The translations under genes were made by a program, and so were the position numbers. Positions 22,580-33,930 of a stretch of DNA of 64,000 nt are shown in pieces (position 1 is the stretch's first letter; every line of letters begins with the position of its first letter). This DNA comes from Guadua angustifolia (lineage: Eukaryota; Streptophyta; Magnoliopsida; Poales; Poaceae), in the NCBI GenBank assembly GCA_036346375.1, contig CM070508.1:17664852-17728851 (forward strand), written 5' to 3'. Below the pieces are notes generated by a model. It did not search any database, was not told the DNA's origin, and was given only the letters and a program-made list of their open reading frames with translations.

Positions 22580-24650
22580 TATTGACCTGATTTGAGCATG
22601 TAGTGCTCGAGTTTGAGTTTGATTTTAATTCTGTTTTGAATTTGAAATAATTTGAGGTGCTATAAGTGTCAAGCGGCACTATCGGCCTTGTAGAAGCAGT
22701 AGTGCCGACCAGACGGCACTACTGGCCTAGGATGGGCGCTAGTGCCAGCCCTGTGATAGCACCAGCCGTAGAATCGGTAGCTTTTTTTATAGAGAAGTGT
22801 TCCTCTGGGGTTTAGAATAGCGAAACTACCGACATGCTAGGAGTGGTAGTGTCGAGAGAGCAGGACTACTAGCCTAAAGGCACGATAGTTATTTTCCAGA
22901 GTAAGGCACTATGGGCCATGTGGGTGGTAGTACCAGCTTTTCAGCGAGACGTGAATTAAATTTTGTTAATTTAATTGCATATATTTGTGAACAGTGCTAT
23001 GTGATGTGTTTCTTGTCTATATGGTTGCAGGACTTCGGGGCTAAGTCATAGTGAGGCAAAGGTGAGATTGGGACTAGGCTAGGAGAGCTGAGATTTAGAA
23101 TGGTCAAGGGACATCAAAAGATGATCGAAACCGGGAGGTGGTTGCAAGCCAGGAAGATAAGAAACCTGAGCATGATGCACTAGTGATGGATATGGTGGGA
23201 AATGGCATGGACCGGGACTAAGCTCAAGAAGAAGTCGAGGTCCAAAACGGTCAAGAAAGTCGATGCCACCATGGTGAAGTGGAAAAGGACACATGGCAGT
23301 CAAGTGACTTGGGCACACTTGCAAGCGAGGACGGTTCAAAGGAATCTGAACGCATGAGAGGCTTAGTAGCAAGTCATTAGGGCCACACAAAAAGTGTGAG
23401 GCATGGCGATGCTTTCAGGAGAAGGAAGACCGGTCATTAGGGCAAATTGGTAATTTATCCAATACCGGCAGTTGAGGTGGTTTGGAAAACTACAGCGGTG
23501 GCCTAAGTGGTTTAGGTCATACCAAAATGGAGTTGGATGCAAATTCAGGTTCATGGAGAGGATTTGTGTCAATGAAATGGCCGCATTGAGAAATTAAACA
23601 TGCTTATGTGAGTGAAAAACCTGTTGAGATTGTTGGATTTTAGGTTAGCCTATATAAATAGGGATGATATCCACTTGTAGTTTGTAGGATTAGTGTTAGG
23701 GTTGCTTTCACTATATATGGAGATGTAGTGGGAGGTGGGGAGTTGAAGCCTTAGACTAAGAATTAGGAGGTTTAGGGTTTTCACAAGATTTTGGTTTTCT
23801 TGTGTTGTGTGTGTGCTCCTTGAAAGTTTTGCCCTCAGGTGAGAGGCTTTGTAATCCATCCTCATGATTTGAAATGAAACCAAAATTCGTCCTCAAGTTT
23901 TGAGCTTCTCCTTGCTTTACTCTTGATCTTTTCTTGTGGTTTCTTTCTTGATTGATCTTGTGCTGCCAAGGATGAATGATTGATGGCTGTATCCTCTAAA
24001 GAGCATCCCCCAATCATCTAGATAAGCCTATTCTTGATCATCCAAGTTTATTCAACAAACCGATTTTTGCTTGAGAATGAAGGATTTGAAGTAGATCTTG
24101 ATCTTGGTCATTTGAGGGCAACCTTTTTGGTTCTTCATTGCTGTAATATGTGAGAGGTCATTTAAGATTATCTTGATCATCAAAACCCCACGAGCAAGCT
24201 TAGGGCAAAGTCATTGCTTTTAACACTGTTTTGGTGTTACCTTCGGTAAATTCAAAAAAAGTCAAAACTTTGACATCAATCCTTACGATTGAAGGTTGGA
24301 ATAGGTTTCTAACACCTATAGGAAGGTGCATGCAAAGTTTACCAGGCTTTCAATCAGTTGATTAAAAGATACATCGATTTTCATTTTTGAAGTTGTGCCG
24401 ATTTACTATTCATTTGACTGTTTTTACTGTTTACTAGCACTACCGCTATAGTAACTCAGTAGTATTGGGGTTACTATTCATCCTGGCACAACTGACCTCT
24501 GTAGCATGGTAGTGCCGCTCCAGAGCTAATTTTCCAGGAGATTTTCGTCTTTTGCTCTTCTGAGGTCTTGAGAGGTTTTGGTTGGATTCTTTAGGGAAAA
24601 ATTTGTTGTGTGATCTTTCACCCCCCCTATAATTGCTATTTCCTATTCTT
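22580..24650 (+). repeat. 5' LTR region of the second Copia element
   Basis: A TATA box (ctatataaatagg) lies at about 23,649. The end ttcaccccccctataattgctattt parallels the LTR end of the first Copia element (ttcacccccctctgattgc). Repeated short phrases around gcactac(t/c)ggcc and tagtgcc occur at 22,670-22,930. The start is not defined. Confidence 0.5.
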
Positions 24651-24654
24651 TAAT

Positions 24655-24666
24655 TAGTATTAGAGC
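24655..24666 (+). promoter_or_regulatory. Decayed primer-binding site
   Basis: tagtattagagc differs from tggtatcagagc by one G-to-A and one C-to-T change and lies 42 bases before the gag-start region. Confidence 0.6.
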
Positions 24667-24758
24667 TCTGTTTTGCTCTCCTTAGATCTTGACCGGTCTC
24701 TAGAGTCATGGCGTTAGATAAGTACTCCACCAAGCCTCTAGTCTTTTCTAGGTTGAAT

Positions 24759-25553
24759 TGTCTCTTTTTTGTTGTGAACTGATCGACTGACCGATCCCCC
24801 TCACCCCATGCACACTATCTCCCTTATATACTCCCGGGACTAGCTAGGGCAAGTGGAGGGAGTGGTTTTACATTAATTATATTGATTGTGTTGATTCCTA
24901 TCGCTACTGTCCTTCTGAGCCTTTTTGTCCACACCGTTGCTTGACGTCGTCTGTCTTCGGATCACCCGAGGGGAGGGGTTCGGACGCTGCGTGACGAACG
25001 CTTGATACACGCATCTCCCCGCCTTGCCCTGGGTGATGTAGATGGAACGGGAGTTGGTGGAGCTGGCTCAGTTGGAGGGACAAGCCAATCATAGCATCAG
25101 GGAGCCACGTCTATTTAATGGCTCTTCAGGTGCATCATAACGGCTCCATGCGCATTCAATGGATCCCATGCTCATTTAATGGCTCCCATGCGCATTAAAT
25201 GACCATGATACGTTGTGATCCTGATGAAGATTTCGGGTGGAAGCCTTCCAGCCCTATCTGCGCGGATGACTGACAATGGACCCGCCTGTTCATCATACGA
25301 CCATGTGGCCTGGTCATCGGGCTACTCTCCGAGTGGCCACGTGACCTGGTCGTCGGGGGTCGTGACCTGGTCGGCCAGGGTCGGGACCTGGTCGCCTGAC
25401 TGGTCGCCGAGTGGCCACGTGTCCTGGTCGCCCGCCAAGCTTTTCTTCAGCCGGTTAAGTCCCACATACAGGACCTTCTTCATTCCATGTCTTGCGCACA
25501 TGGTCCCACCTGACAGCGGTGGAGAGAGTACCGCGGTGTAGAATACATCGACA
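24759..25553 (-). mobile_element. Candidate solo LTR inserted in Copia gag (795 bp)
   Basis: The block breaks gag right after its first residues. It starts TGTCTC and ends TCGACA, so it has TG...CA ends. Read on the minus strand it has a TATA-like gagtatataaggg followed by a leader-like run. Inside are repeats of gg(a)tccatgcgcattaaatg type (25,100-25,200) and of ggccacgtg-acctggtcg (25,310-25,430). No matching 5-bp target duplication is visible, so the insertion may have been followed by a deletion. Confidence 0.4.
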
Positions 25554-26477
25554 TGTTCGTTTTTCCTTGTCTAGCTCTTCTTCATCTTCCTCCCCTTGTT
25601 CTTCCTGTGCCTCTCTCTTTTAGGAGTGTGAGTACCTCATGAGCACTCTTGAGAAGTTCGTAGAAGGCAAGAAGAAGCTCAATCTCATCCTAGACCAGTC
25701 CAAGATTAGTAGATTCAATCAAGGTCTAGGATTTAACTACTTAGAGCACATTCGGGTGTGGCTCTAAGAGAGGAGAGATCATGGTAGCTCCCAGAATGTT
25801 GCTCCTACTACTTCTGTCTCTAACAAGGCTAAGTATACATGCACCTTCTGTCAGAATAATGGACATCTAGTAGATTTCTACTTCAGATGTGCCAAGATTG
25901 CATGGCATGAGAGTGGTCATGCTATTAGGGGTATTTAGGGTCATCCCCACACTCGAAGCGCTCCTAAGGCATTCACTGCTTCTAGACAGGGTAGAGTTTC
26001 TCCTGTTTTTAGGCAGCATCCCGGACTTGATTTTCAGACTGTTCCTTTTGGGTTTTTTCCTAGAATTACTTGTGGTTAGTCTTTCCACCATTCTTTTGAT
26101 ATTCCTTGTTCTTTCTATCTAGGTGGATATCAGCGGTATGAGTTTGCTTCCACCAGTAGGAGGTTTAGGAAGCATTATTGGGATGGTCTGGCCTTTGCAT
26201 GATGGCGAGCTAACCCAGTTCCAACTCTCAGATCTTCTGCAAGTGCTGCTTCTAGATTTGTAAGAGTTGAGCATCAGAGAGACACTAGAGTCTACTCTTT
26301 TGTTCCTATGACTTGCACTTCTGATTGTCGTGAGATTCAGTATTGAGTTCTCAGATCCACATTTGTTTATCCTAGTACTGGGTCATTGACCTCTCGCTTT
26401 CTATGATCTAGGCTCATCGGGCTTGGAAGGGAGATGTTTGGCATGTAGACTCCGGTTGCTCTCTCCACATGATCCAA

Positions 26478-26774
26478 ATTATGTTGGAGTGGTGGAAAGG
26501 GATCGATACTCTTAATACCACCAACAATAGAATGAACTCTATTAAATATGTGCATATAAATAATTGAACTTGAAATCAATATACACATAATCAATCTTAG
26601 ATAACACTTGAGTTTATCCTATATTAACATGAGTATACTACAACTACACAAGTTACATATACTCAAGGGATTGCTTCAATGTCTTGATCCTATATGTTGT
26701 TTGGCAAGAGGACATGGATCAATACTATTGAAATATCAAGGTAAAGTATGAACTCTCCTTAAATGTATGCATTC

Positions 26775-26818
<44 letters not shown>

Positions 26819-27195
26819 GTTTAAATAATGGTAAAATTCATCCTTTAACTTGAATCCAAAATATACATTAAGATATCATAAAATGAATACGAGTGCATAC
26901 TTTGGGTTTTCTATTTTTTAATGAGATGAGACTAAACAAAGATATACTCAATAAAAGAGTTAGTCTTATATTAAGATTTATCAATATGATCATGAAAATT
27001 ATATCGAAGGACTGCAACAAGATATGATAATATGAACTCAAATGCATACTTATAATATTTTCACATTTTTCATCCAAAAGAGACTAATAAGAGTTGAACT
27101 TAACAAAAGAGTTAGTCTTATAAAAAGATTTGTTATTAATTAACGATTGAGACTAATCAATATTATGATTATCAAAAGAGTTAGTCTCAATATTA
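26478..27195. other. Foreign non-coding block replacing integrase and RT
   Basis: Between the protease and RNase H scraps lie 720 bases of AT-rich sequence with a (TA)n(GA)n microsatellite (26,778-26,813) and repeated aagagttagtctta / gagactaa motifs (26,930-27,190). These motifs also occur at 60-130. It is probably another degraded LTR element. Confidence 0.4.
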
Positions 27196-27425
27196 GATAT
27201 GCTATTTACATTGCTAAGAACCCAGTGCAATATTCTAAGGCCAAGTATATTGATATTAGATATCACTTTCTTAGAGACCATGTAGAGAAGGGTGATATAG
27301 TGTTTTAGTTTATAGAGAGTGACCACTAGATTACTGATATTTTTACTAAGACTTTGGATAGCTCTAAGTTTGTAACCTTGAGGGGAGAGCTTGGAGTCAT
27401 ATGCCCTTACGGCATATCTTGAGGG

Positions 27426-29173
27426 GGAGATGGTTTTATGTATTATATATGTATACTTCCAGTATTTTCTTTCTTTTGTATCTTCTGGGTGATGTTGGGC
27501 TTATTATTATAATTCTGAGTACACTTCACTTAGACTTCTGGCATACTTTGCATGGACCTCTCATCTTATATTATAGGTTGCTATCATGCACAATTAACTA
27601 TCCTCTGTTCTCTCTATGTTAAGTTCCCTCACAGTCTTATAGGTCTAACAAGTGTTGGGCCCCCTGGATAGAAAGGGTCTATGTGTACTTCCTAGCGTGG
27701 GTTTTAGAATCAACTTTCCTATGCCACTCTTTGGGGAAAATGAGAGCGAGTCTGACCTATAGTGTTCTCTACCATCTTTTCTATACTTTATAATCACTCA
27801 GTTTTCAGTTTCTCGACTTCTCATTCTATTCTGGTTTCTGTTGAGTTCGTTTGGAAATTCTTTAAGCTTAATTCTGCTAATAACTCAAGTTGAACTAGAA
27901 ATTTTGCTTAAAATTGATTCACATATTGAGGACGAGTTTGAGAAGTTGTTTATGCCTTGAATATAGACTTTATTTTCTATTTTACTGAGCTTTATCTATT
28001 ATGCAAATGAGCTATCATTCATGATATGCACCTTGCTACTTTTCTGAAGATCATTGCTAGATTAGCTATGTCTAAGTTCATTTTGCTTCATCTTGCTAAA
28101 CTTGCTAAAAATGAAAATTGAGATTTAATTAAAATTTGATGAAACTTGTAGCTTTTACTTGCTATGTTTCCTCACTAGATGCATATGTCATGATTTATGA
28201 AATCTTGGATTTCTACTAGAGTCCCTATAATAGTTTAGGTGAAGTTAGATTCATCTATACTAGAGTCCTTCACATGCTCATGAATCTAAGTGCTAAAATG
28301 GTCAAAAATTGATTTTTGTGTGCAAATTGATCTCAACACTTTACATTCATGAAACTACTTTCCATTGCACTTGGGATGAATTTGGAATGTATTTTGTGTG
28401 ACTAAGACCATTCTTTTAAAAGTCCTTGAGTCGACGATGGCTTGAGTCAATCACACCTAAAAAATAAAAACAAAAAAAAGGAAAAGGTGAGTACGTAAAG
28501 AATGCAAATATTGTCAAACATTTGCACCCCACTATGTGCGTTAAAGTTTTAAAACAAAAATTTGTATTAAAAAGTGATTGAGCATGAAGGATCTTTTATG
28601 CACTTATAACGTCCCCAAAGTATTGACTAGATTGAACTCTTGGTCATTCATTTGATCCTTTGTATGGCTATGCTTCTAGTTTGAAGATTGTGCTAAAGTG
28701 TTGCACTTGTTGAAATCATGCAAAAAGTGACATAGTCTTATTTGTGCTTGCTAGTAAGGATATTAGAATTTGCACTTTGACATGTCTTAGATTAGCATAA
28801 TCTGAATTTGAGTAGCTTGGTGTCATACTTTATCTTCATGGTTACTTGGATAATTTTCAAAGCTCTTTTAGGATGCATTTCATTCATACATATGAAAAGG
28901 GGGAGAAAATACCCTCTTCAAGTATATATTATCAAAAGGGAGATAAATTGTAGAAAATGCATCATCAAAAGGTGAGAAATGTGAATGCATCTTAGTTCTT
29001 ATGACCCTTAGCGTGAGCTCACTTTCATTGGAGGCATGAATCTATGAGTTAATACAAAGATGAAAAATTCAACTGATATTTTTAAAAAGTCAATAGATGC
29101 ATAGCAAATCTGTGAGCACAAAAATGCTTGGGGATCTACATGTCCGATGTACAGTGGCCGACCGCATAGGTTA
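27426..29173 (+). other. Copia 3' non-coding region and flank
   Basis: It contains no ORF of interest. Polypurine tracts are at about 27,420 (gagggggag), 28,897 (aaagggggag) and 28,934 (aaagggag); the last is followed by tgtagaaaatgc, a possible start of a truncated 3' LTR. The last 70 bases before the hAT element are of unknown origin. Confidence 0.4.
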
Positions 29174-29559
29174 TAGAGGTGGATGTCATGCCGTACCAGG
29201 CCATCCTAGCAAGGGCCTATCGTGCTTCAGGCCTGAACTGTGCCGGGTCGCGGCAGCCCATTGTGCCCACCGTGCAAGCCCAGCTCACCTTCAGCGAGCC
29301 TAGGCATAGCCCATTTGCGCTTCGTGTTTGCTTCGTGTCGTGTCGACCCAAGCACAACCCATTTACACTATTGCGACGTGAGAAAAGGACCCAGATATGC
29401 ACGGAGTTAAGGCAATGGACACAAATATTAGGGAAAAAGAAATAAATTTAATTCAATCTTGAATATGTACAGAGTTATTGCCTTGTTAAAAATCTTACAC
29501 CATGGTGTGGGGTACCCCTGATAAAGAAAAGAATACAGTAATTATGTATATATACGTAG

Positions 29560-31019
29560 ACTACCCGAGGCCGAGATTATCAAAGTTAGCTACCACGTCC
29601 GTTATCTCTAGATCCTCAGGTTGATGTTGTGTCCTATGATCTGCACGCTCTTAGCCTTCAAGGCATGTAATTGCCTCAACCATCTCAGGTTTAAGAGACA
29701 ACATCCTCAGGTCAAGTATCCTCCCCACCAAACTAAAAGTAGATTCTAATGATACAGTGGGCATTAGAACCGTAAGTACATCCCGTGCAAAATGGGATAG
29801 CATAGGGTAAATACGTTGGTTATTCTTCCACTACAAGCACAATCTGAGTTGATTTTCCTTGTCCATGTCAAGCTCAGTCTCCACAAAAAACGTTTTGAGG
29901 TAGTGGTTGACCTCTACTCGTGGATTCCATGGTGACCTATTTGGCGATTGGGAAGACGAGCCAAATGACTTGACTTTCAGCTTCTTCCATATACTTGAAG
30001 CGACGAACTACCTCGTGCTTGTTGTGTTGTTGAGGTAGATCTTTTTGCTTCACTTATGATGCCAAATTTCTCACAATATTTGTCAAAAACTCTGAAAAAC
30101 TCGTTATAAACATGAGAATAGGACTCGGAGAAATCAAGATCGAATGTCTCACCTATTCCCTCAAAGGCGCCCTGCAAATTAGGTAATTTTCTCTAAGAAT
30201 TCAAAATAGTAGCAAAACAGTATTGATGTAGAATAGCTTGAAAATATTTTAAATTTTTTTGCTCCATTGGTTCTATCATGAAGGCCTGTTTCAATATTTC
30301 TAATTTATTTGTAAACATTTTATAAATGTTATGTGTAGTTGTTCTTCTACTAACATGTTGATATTGTAGATAAAAACCATGTTGCACCATTCTTTCAAAA
30401 TTAGAGCTCTCACCCATTCTAAGTAAAAGATCATTCGTAACTATGTGATGTGCAATTTTGTCTCTAGCTACATCAGCATTGTATACCTATGTATTTACCG
30501 AACTGTCGATATTGAAGTTGAGCTGTGTCTAGATGCTCTCACCTGGCCTCCATCCAGTCGATATATTCTTTAAGCATGTCTCCATGTGTCTCTTCAGATG
30601 ACCTATTTCACCACATGCACGAGCAAATAGTTTAGCTTGACAATATTTACAAATAGCATATATTACCTCATGCTCATCCACAATTTCAACAGTTTTGTCC
30701 ATATGTCGCCAGCACCACGCCTGTTGATTGCCAGATATCGATGCCTGTGCCGCTGCATCGATATATCAGCATGCGTTCTCAGTGCGAATACCCGCACCAG
30801 TCCTGGATACACCGGTGTAGCGACATCCGAGCTCGGTACATCTGGAATGTACGAGGCATCCTCGATGATGTGTGTATTGTCTAGATAACAGTCATCCATG
30901 CAATAGTCTCCCATGCTGGGGGAGAGTGGGTGCAGATTGATCTCTTGATCCTGACGAGAGGGACTTGGAGAGCGAGGGTGTGTTCTCCAGCTCTTACTAT
31001 TGTGAAACAATTTTTTCAT
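29560..31019 (-). pseudogene. hAT transposase, internally deleted
   Basis: On the minus strand an N-terminal ORF begins MKKLFHNSKSWRTHPRSPSP (31,019). It is followed by a BED-type zinc finger, VIYAICKYCQAKLFARACGE...HLKRHMETC (about 30,660-30,580), an N-terminal region FERMVQHGFYLQYQHVSRRT (about 30,400), FEGIGETFDLDFSESYSHVY (about 30,165) and the C-terminal dimerisation motif STFSLVGRILDLRMLSLKPE (about 29,725). The BED-to-C-terminus distance is only about 0.9 kb, roughly half of what a full hAT transposase needs, and stops and frameshifts separate the pieces. Most of the catalytic core is missing. Confidence 0.8.
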
Positions 31020-31159
31020 GGCATAAGAGCAAAAAAAAATAAAGCAAATAGAGAGTAAACAGATCGAATAAATGAGAGAGAGCGGGACATGTTAAGCAAA
31101 AATGAGCAAAAAGAGAGAGCGAGGGAGATTTGCAGAATGTGCTGAAAAAATGAGAGCAT

Positions 31160-31620
31160 TCAAGCTAATTTTATGGTGTATCCGTTGAAATGCCCATTGA
31201 AAATTGAAATCAGGTGCAGGATGGAAATTGAAATCAGCTTTATTTCTTTTCATGCGTCATATTGTTGTCCCTCTGTCTTTCACCGATATAGCATGTCAGT
31301 TGAAAATTGAAATGAGGCGCAACCATGTGGGTTGAAAATTGAAATCAGTTTTATTTCTTTTCACGTGTCATTTCACTGTCCCTCTGTGTTGTGCGTGATC
31401 ATTGCAGGGGAGCAAAATTTTCTTCCAAAACAAATCTTTTCCCCATAAATTTGACGCACGCCATTGCGGTCAAGTCCATTTCAATCGCGTCGCGTCGCTT
31501 TATGTCTTTCAATGTGCAGTTTGGACATTAAAATCAACTTTATTTTTTTTCATACGTCACGTCACTATCATTTCTGTCATTCACTGTCTCGCTGAGCATT
31601 GCAGGAGAGAAAAATCTAAA
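31160..31620. repeat. Three diverged tandem repeats inside the hAT
   Basis: The unit gttgaaaattgaaatcag...tttatttcttttca(c/t)(g/a)cgtca...ctgtccctctgt occurs at about 31,195-31,275, 31,300-31,390 and, more diverged, 31,515-31,590. These lie between the transposase and the captured LRR segment, where a promoter would be expected. Confidence 0.55.
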
Positions 31621-32169
31621 AATTTTCTGTTGGACCTTGGACGAATCTTTTCCCTCCCCTCCCTCTCTTTTCCTTGGATTTCCTGTACACGTGGAGCCTA
31701 CCTGGCTAGCTCCTGCGTTGTGCGCCCCTTTCTCTCCTTTCTCTTGGGCCTCACCTTGGTCACCCACTCACCCCGCCCCAGTCAGCCTACCTCCTCCCTC
31801 CTCTCACCCGCGGACCTGTCCCGCCTAGCCTCCCTCCTCTCACCTACCCGCCCAGCCTCCCTCCTCCCCTCACTCACCGAGGCGGACGCAGCGCGGCGAG
31901 CGACGCGGATTGTCACGGGAGGCGAGGTAGTCGCGGCATGGTGGGTGAGGCAACTCAGTGCGGGCAGCGAGGCGGCCACGGTGCAGTGAGGTGGCCATAG
32001 CAGCGAGAGAGGCGAGGCGATTGTAGCGGTGCGAGAGGCGAGGCGGCCGCAGCCTCCCTCCTCCCCTCACCTGCCGAGGTGGATGTGGCATGACGAGGTG
32101 CAGCGGGTGACGGGCCAAGGTGCGAAAGGCGAGGCAGTGGTCGCACGGTATGGTGGGCGAGGCGGCGGC

Positions 32170-32466
32170 CGCGAGATCGAGCGATGTGAGCAAGCGCAAC
32201 CGCGAAAAGTTGGTTGGGATGGCACCTGTGAGGTTGTTGCCGTTGAGGTTGAGCTCAGTGATGCCTAGGAGCGCCGCGAGGTCGAGCGCGCCGCCGCCAC
32301 AGCTGAGGTTGAGGTTTCGGAGCCGGAGCCTCGCGACGCTGCCGGCGGCGTAGCAACCCACGCCGCGCCAGGAGCACACCAGCATGGCCCAGGTCAAACT
32401 CCACAGCGCGGCCATGTCAGTGAGGTTGGCCTTCCAGGCCAGCAGTGCGTCAGCCTGTGAGTCCAC
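32170..32466 (-). pseudogene. Captured leucine-rich-repeat receptor fragment
   Basis: On the minus strand, starting near 32,460 after an acceptor-like ctcacag, the translation reads ADALLAWKANLTDMAALWSL, then VCSWRGVGCYAAGSVARLRL, ITELNLNGNNLTGAIPTNF and LRLLTSLDL. This is the N-terminal cap (LRRNT_2, with the C-x6-C pair around WRGV) and first repeats of a plant LRR receptor-like protein or kinase. The fragment stops within the second or third repeat and has no kinase or membrane segment. It is GC-rich, unlike the rest of the hAT, as expected of captured host exon sequence. The ORF continues to 31,870 only as low-complexity Arg/Pro/His sequence. Whether it is expressed is unknown. Confidence 0.8.
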
Positions 32467-32701
32467 GACTTACCTAGCCACCTCCCTACAGCAGGCTATC
32501 ATGGCCTGCTGCGACCCGCGGCAGTGACGCTGTGCACTTCGTGCTTCCGTGCCACCAGCTGCATGCCGCTTCCGTGCCATGCCGACACAGCCCGAGCTAC
32601 AGTACCATGCCGGCATGACATAGCCCACTACGTGCCGAGCTGACGTCGTGCCTCGAGTCGGACTAAAAAAACCCGGCCCAAGTGCCCACCTTATTAGGTT
32701 A

Positions 32702-33047
32702 ATTATAAGACAGTTTTTTTTTTCTTTTCTCTTTCTACTCTCCCCATGCAATCAATCCGGCCAGAAAATTTCAACCACGAACGGCAAAAACACCACGAGA
32801 AGCAGTCACCGCTCACCCCGTCTTTGACCTTCGAAATCTTGACTATGACCCACAAGACAAGATTGTATGGTCACATTACTCACATGTGATATCGCACAAA
32901 CCATATAATATACCACATGTACAAATTATGCATATGGGTATATGACCAAACAAACAAGTGCCCTCATATGACGTCTAAATATTTTCTTATTAACGCCGGG
33001 CAGAAGGTCAACGCCCCAGTTGGGCTGACCTCCCATGCATGCACACC
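32702..33047 (+). other. Upstream region of the ERF gene
   Basis: This spans the hAT target site to the ERF TATA box. A ttgacc W-box-like core lies at about 32,824 and aggtcaac at about 33,006. No ORF of interest is present. Regulatory roles for these cores are inference. Confidence 0.4.
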
Positions 33048-33055
33048 TATAAATA
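33048..33055 (+). promoter_or_regulatory. TATA box of the ERF gene
   Basis: TATAAATA lies 166 bases before the ATG at 33,214, with a C/A-rich leader after it. Confidence 0.7.
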
Positions 33056-33213
33056 CACGTACACACTGCAAGCATTTGCGCCAATTCAACCAGTTCAACG
33101 GCACGGAGCACAGGAGTGCGCGATCCCACGAGAGCTCGATCGATCCAAGTCAAAGCCGACCAAGAGCTCGATCGATCCCTCGCCGGAGCGTGAATCGAGT
33201 TTGTGGCGTCGGG

Positions 33214-33774
33214 ATGAGCGGAGCGGCGGGCGGCGGAGGGGACCAGCGGTCGCGCCTGTACAAGGGCGTCCGACGGCGGCGGTGGGGGAAGTGGGTGTCG
33301 GAGATCCGGGTGCCCGGGACGCGGGAGCGGCTGTGGCTCGGCTCCTACGCCACCCCCGAGGCCGCCGCCGTTGCGCACGACGCCGCCGTCTACCTCCTCC
33401 GCGGCGGCTCCGGCGGCCTCAACTTCCCAGGCAGAGCGGCCGCCGCTTACGGCTACGCCGTCCGCGGGGCGCGCGGCGCGGGCGAGCTGTCGCCGAGGTC
33501 CGTGCAGCGCGTGGCGTCCGATGCCGGCATGGCCGCCGACGCGCAGCTCGTGGAGCTGCGCGAGCGCCCGCCTGGCCAGGGGCAGGCCGCCGCCGTTTGT
33601 ATTGGCGTCGCGCAAGGCGGTGCAGGTGTAAGAGCTCAGCAAGCGGCGCAGAGTAGCAGTACTAGTACGCATTGGTGTACGGATGGGGATGGGAATAGAT
33701 GGAGCTGCAGTACTGGTAGCGAGCGGCTTGTTTATGGGGAATTGAGTGTGGACGATATGGAGATCTTGATGTAG
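33214..33774 (+). CDS. AP2/ERF transcription factor, DREB-type
   Basis: An intronless gene for a 186-aa nuclear DNA-binding protein. Residues 16-72 form one AP2 domain: YKGVRRRRWGKWVSEIRVPG, the WLGSY element (41-45) and the AAxAHDAA helix (50-58), ending LNFP. One AP2 domain without B3 places it in the ERF family. Val at the position that separates DREB from ERF proteins (WVSEI) favours the DREB side, and IRVPGTRERLWLGSY is most like the small ERF014-ERF020 type group; the subgroup is inferred. The acidic C-terminus (VDDMEIL) could be an activation region. The ATG at 33,214 is chosen because the domain follows closely and a TATA box sits 166 bases upstream; the ORF stays open upstream to 32,917 but that part reads as leader. 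Such factors bind DRE/GCC-type elements and regulate stress or development. A hAT element ends 520 bases upstream. Confidence 0.92.
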   Translation: MSGAAGGGGDQRSRLYKGVRRRRWGKWVSEIRVPGTRERLWLGSYATPEAAAVAHDAAVYLLRGGSGGLNFPGRAAAAYGYAVRGARGAGELSPRSVQRVASDAGMAADAQLVELRERPPGQGQAAAVCIGVAQGGAGVRAQQAAQSSSTSTHWCTDGDGNRWSCSTGSERLVYGELSVDDMEILM

Positions 33775-33930
33775 TCATTAGTCAGTTGTAGATATGTCAT
33801 AATTCACAAATTAATAGCTGTTCAAAAACAAATCTTTCCTTCGCTCGAGTTTAGATTTAGCATGCATGTACATTAGTGATCTTTTTGGAAATTTGACGAA
33901 ATTTTTGCATAAAAGATAGCTCTGGATGAA

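Larger units (their letters stand above)
24708..27425 (+). pseudogene. Copia gag-pol remnants (gag, protease, RNase H tail)
   Basis: Pieces in order: gag N-terminus MALDKYSTKPLVF (24,708-24,755); gag C-terminus LEKFVEGKKKLNLILDQSK (about 25,650) and zinc knuckle-like CTFCQNNGHLVDFYF (about 25,840); aspartic protease AHRAWKGDVWHVDSGCSLHM (about 26,413), with the DSG active-site triplet; and the RNase H C-terminus NPVQYSKAKYIDIRYHFLRD (about 27,220) followed by TDIFTKTLDSSKF. Integrase and reverse transcriptase are absent. Several in-frame stops interrupt the pieces. It cannot encode a working polyprotein. Confidence 0.75.
22580..29100 (+). mobile_element. Second Copia element, heavily rearranged
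   Basis: It consists of an LTR-like region ending ttcaccccccctataattgc at about 24,645, a decayed primer site (24,655), the gag start MALDKYSTKPLVF (24,708), gag C-terminal and protease scraps (25,630-26,470), an RNase H scrap (27,196-27,425) and polypurine tracts (27,420; 28,897). The gag motifs GKKKLNLILDQSK and KYTCTFCQNNGHLVDF match those of the 6.9-13.6 kb element, so the two are one lineage. An 800-bp and a 720-bp foreign block interrupt it. Both outer ends are approximate. Confidence 0.65.
29174..32693 (-). mobile_element. hAT transposon with captured LRR fragment (3.5 kb)
   Basis: The left end tagaggtgga and right end gtgcccacctta form short imperfect inverted termini. They are flanked by 8-bp near-identical duplications, ATAGGTTA (29,166-29,173) and TTAGGTTA (32,694-32,701). 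Eight-base duplications and the encoded transposase identify the hAT superfamily. The minus strand carries an LRR receptor fragment (near the 5' side), a triplicated AT-rich repeat, then BED-finger and transposase remnants. The terminal 180 bases are clearly related to the small hAT at 57,038-57,872. Confidence 0.85.

Noticed and set aside
24759..25553. Firm call of a solo LTR
   Set aside because: TG...CA ends and a TATA-like box are present but no 5-bp duplication could be found, so it is kept only as a candidate.
31402..31989. 195-aa plus-strand ORF inside the hAT
   Set aside because: Low-complexity Ser/Leu/Pro/Arg sequence crossing a C/T-rich tract, with no recognisable domain.
32917..33213. 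Upstream extension of the ERF ORF to an earlier ATG
   Set aside because: The earlier ATG lies before the TATA box at 33,048, so it is upstream of the likely transcript.
32926..33672. 248-aa minus-strand ORF opposite the ERF gene
   Set aside because: It is the antisense shadow of a GC-rich AP2 gene, with no domain of its own.
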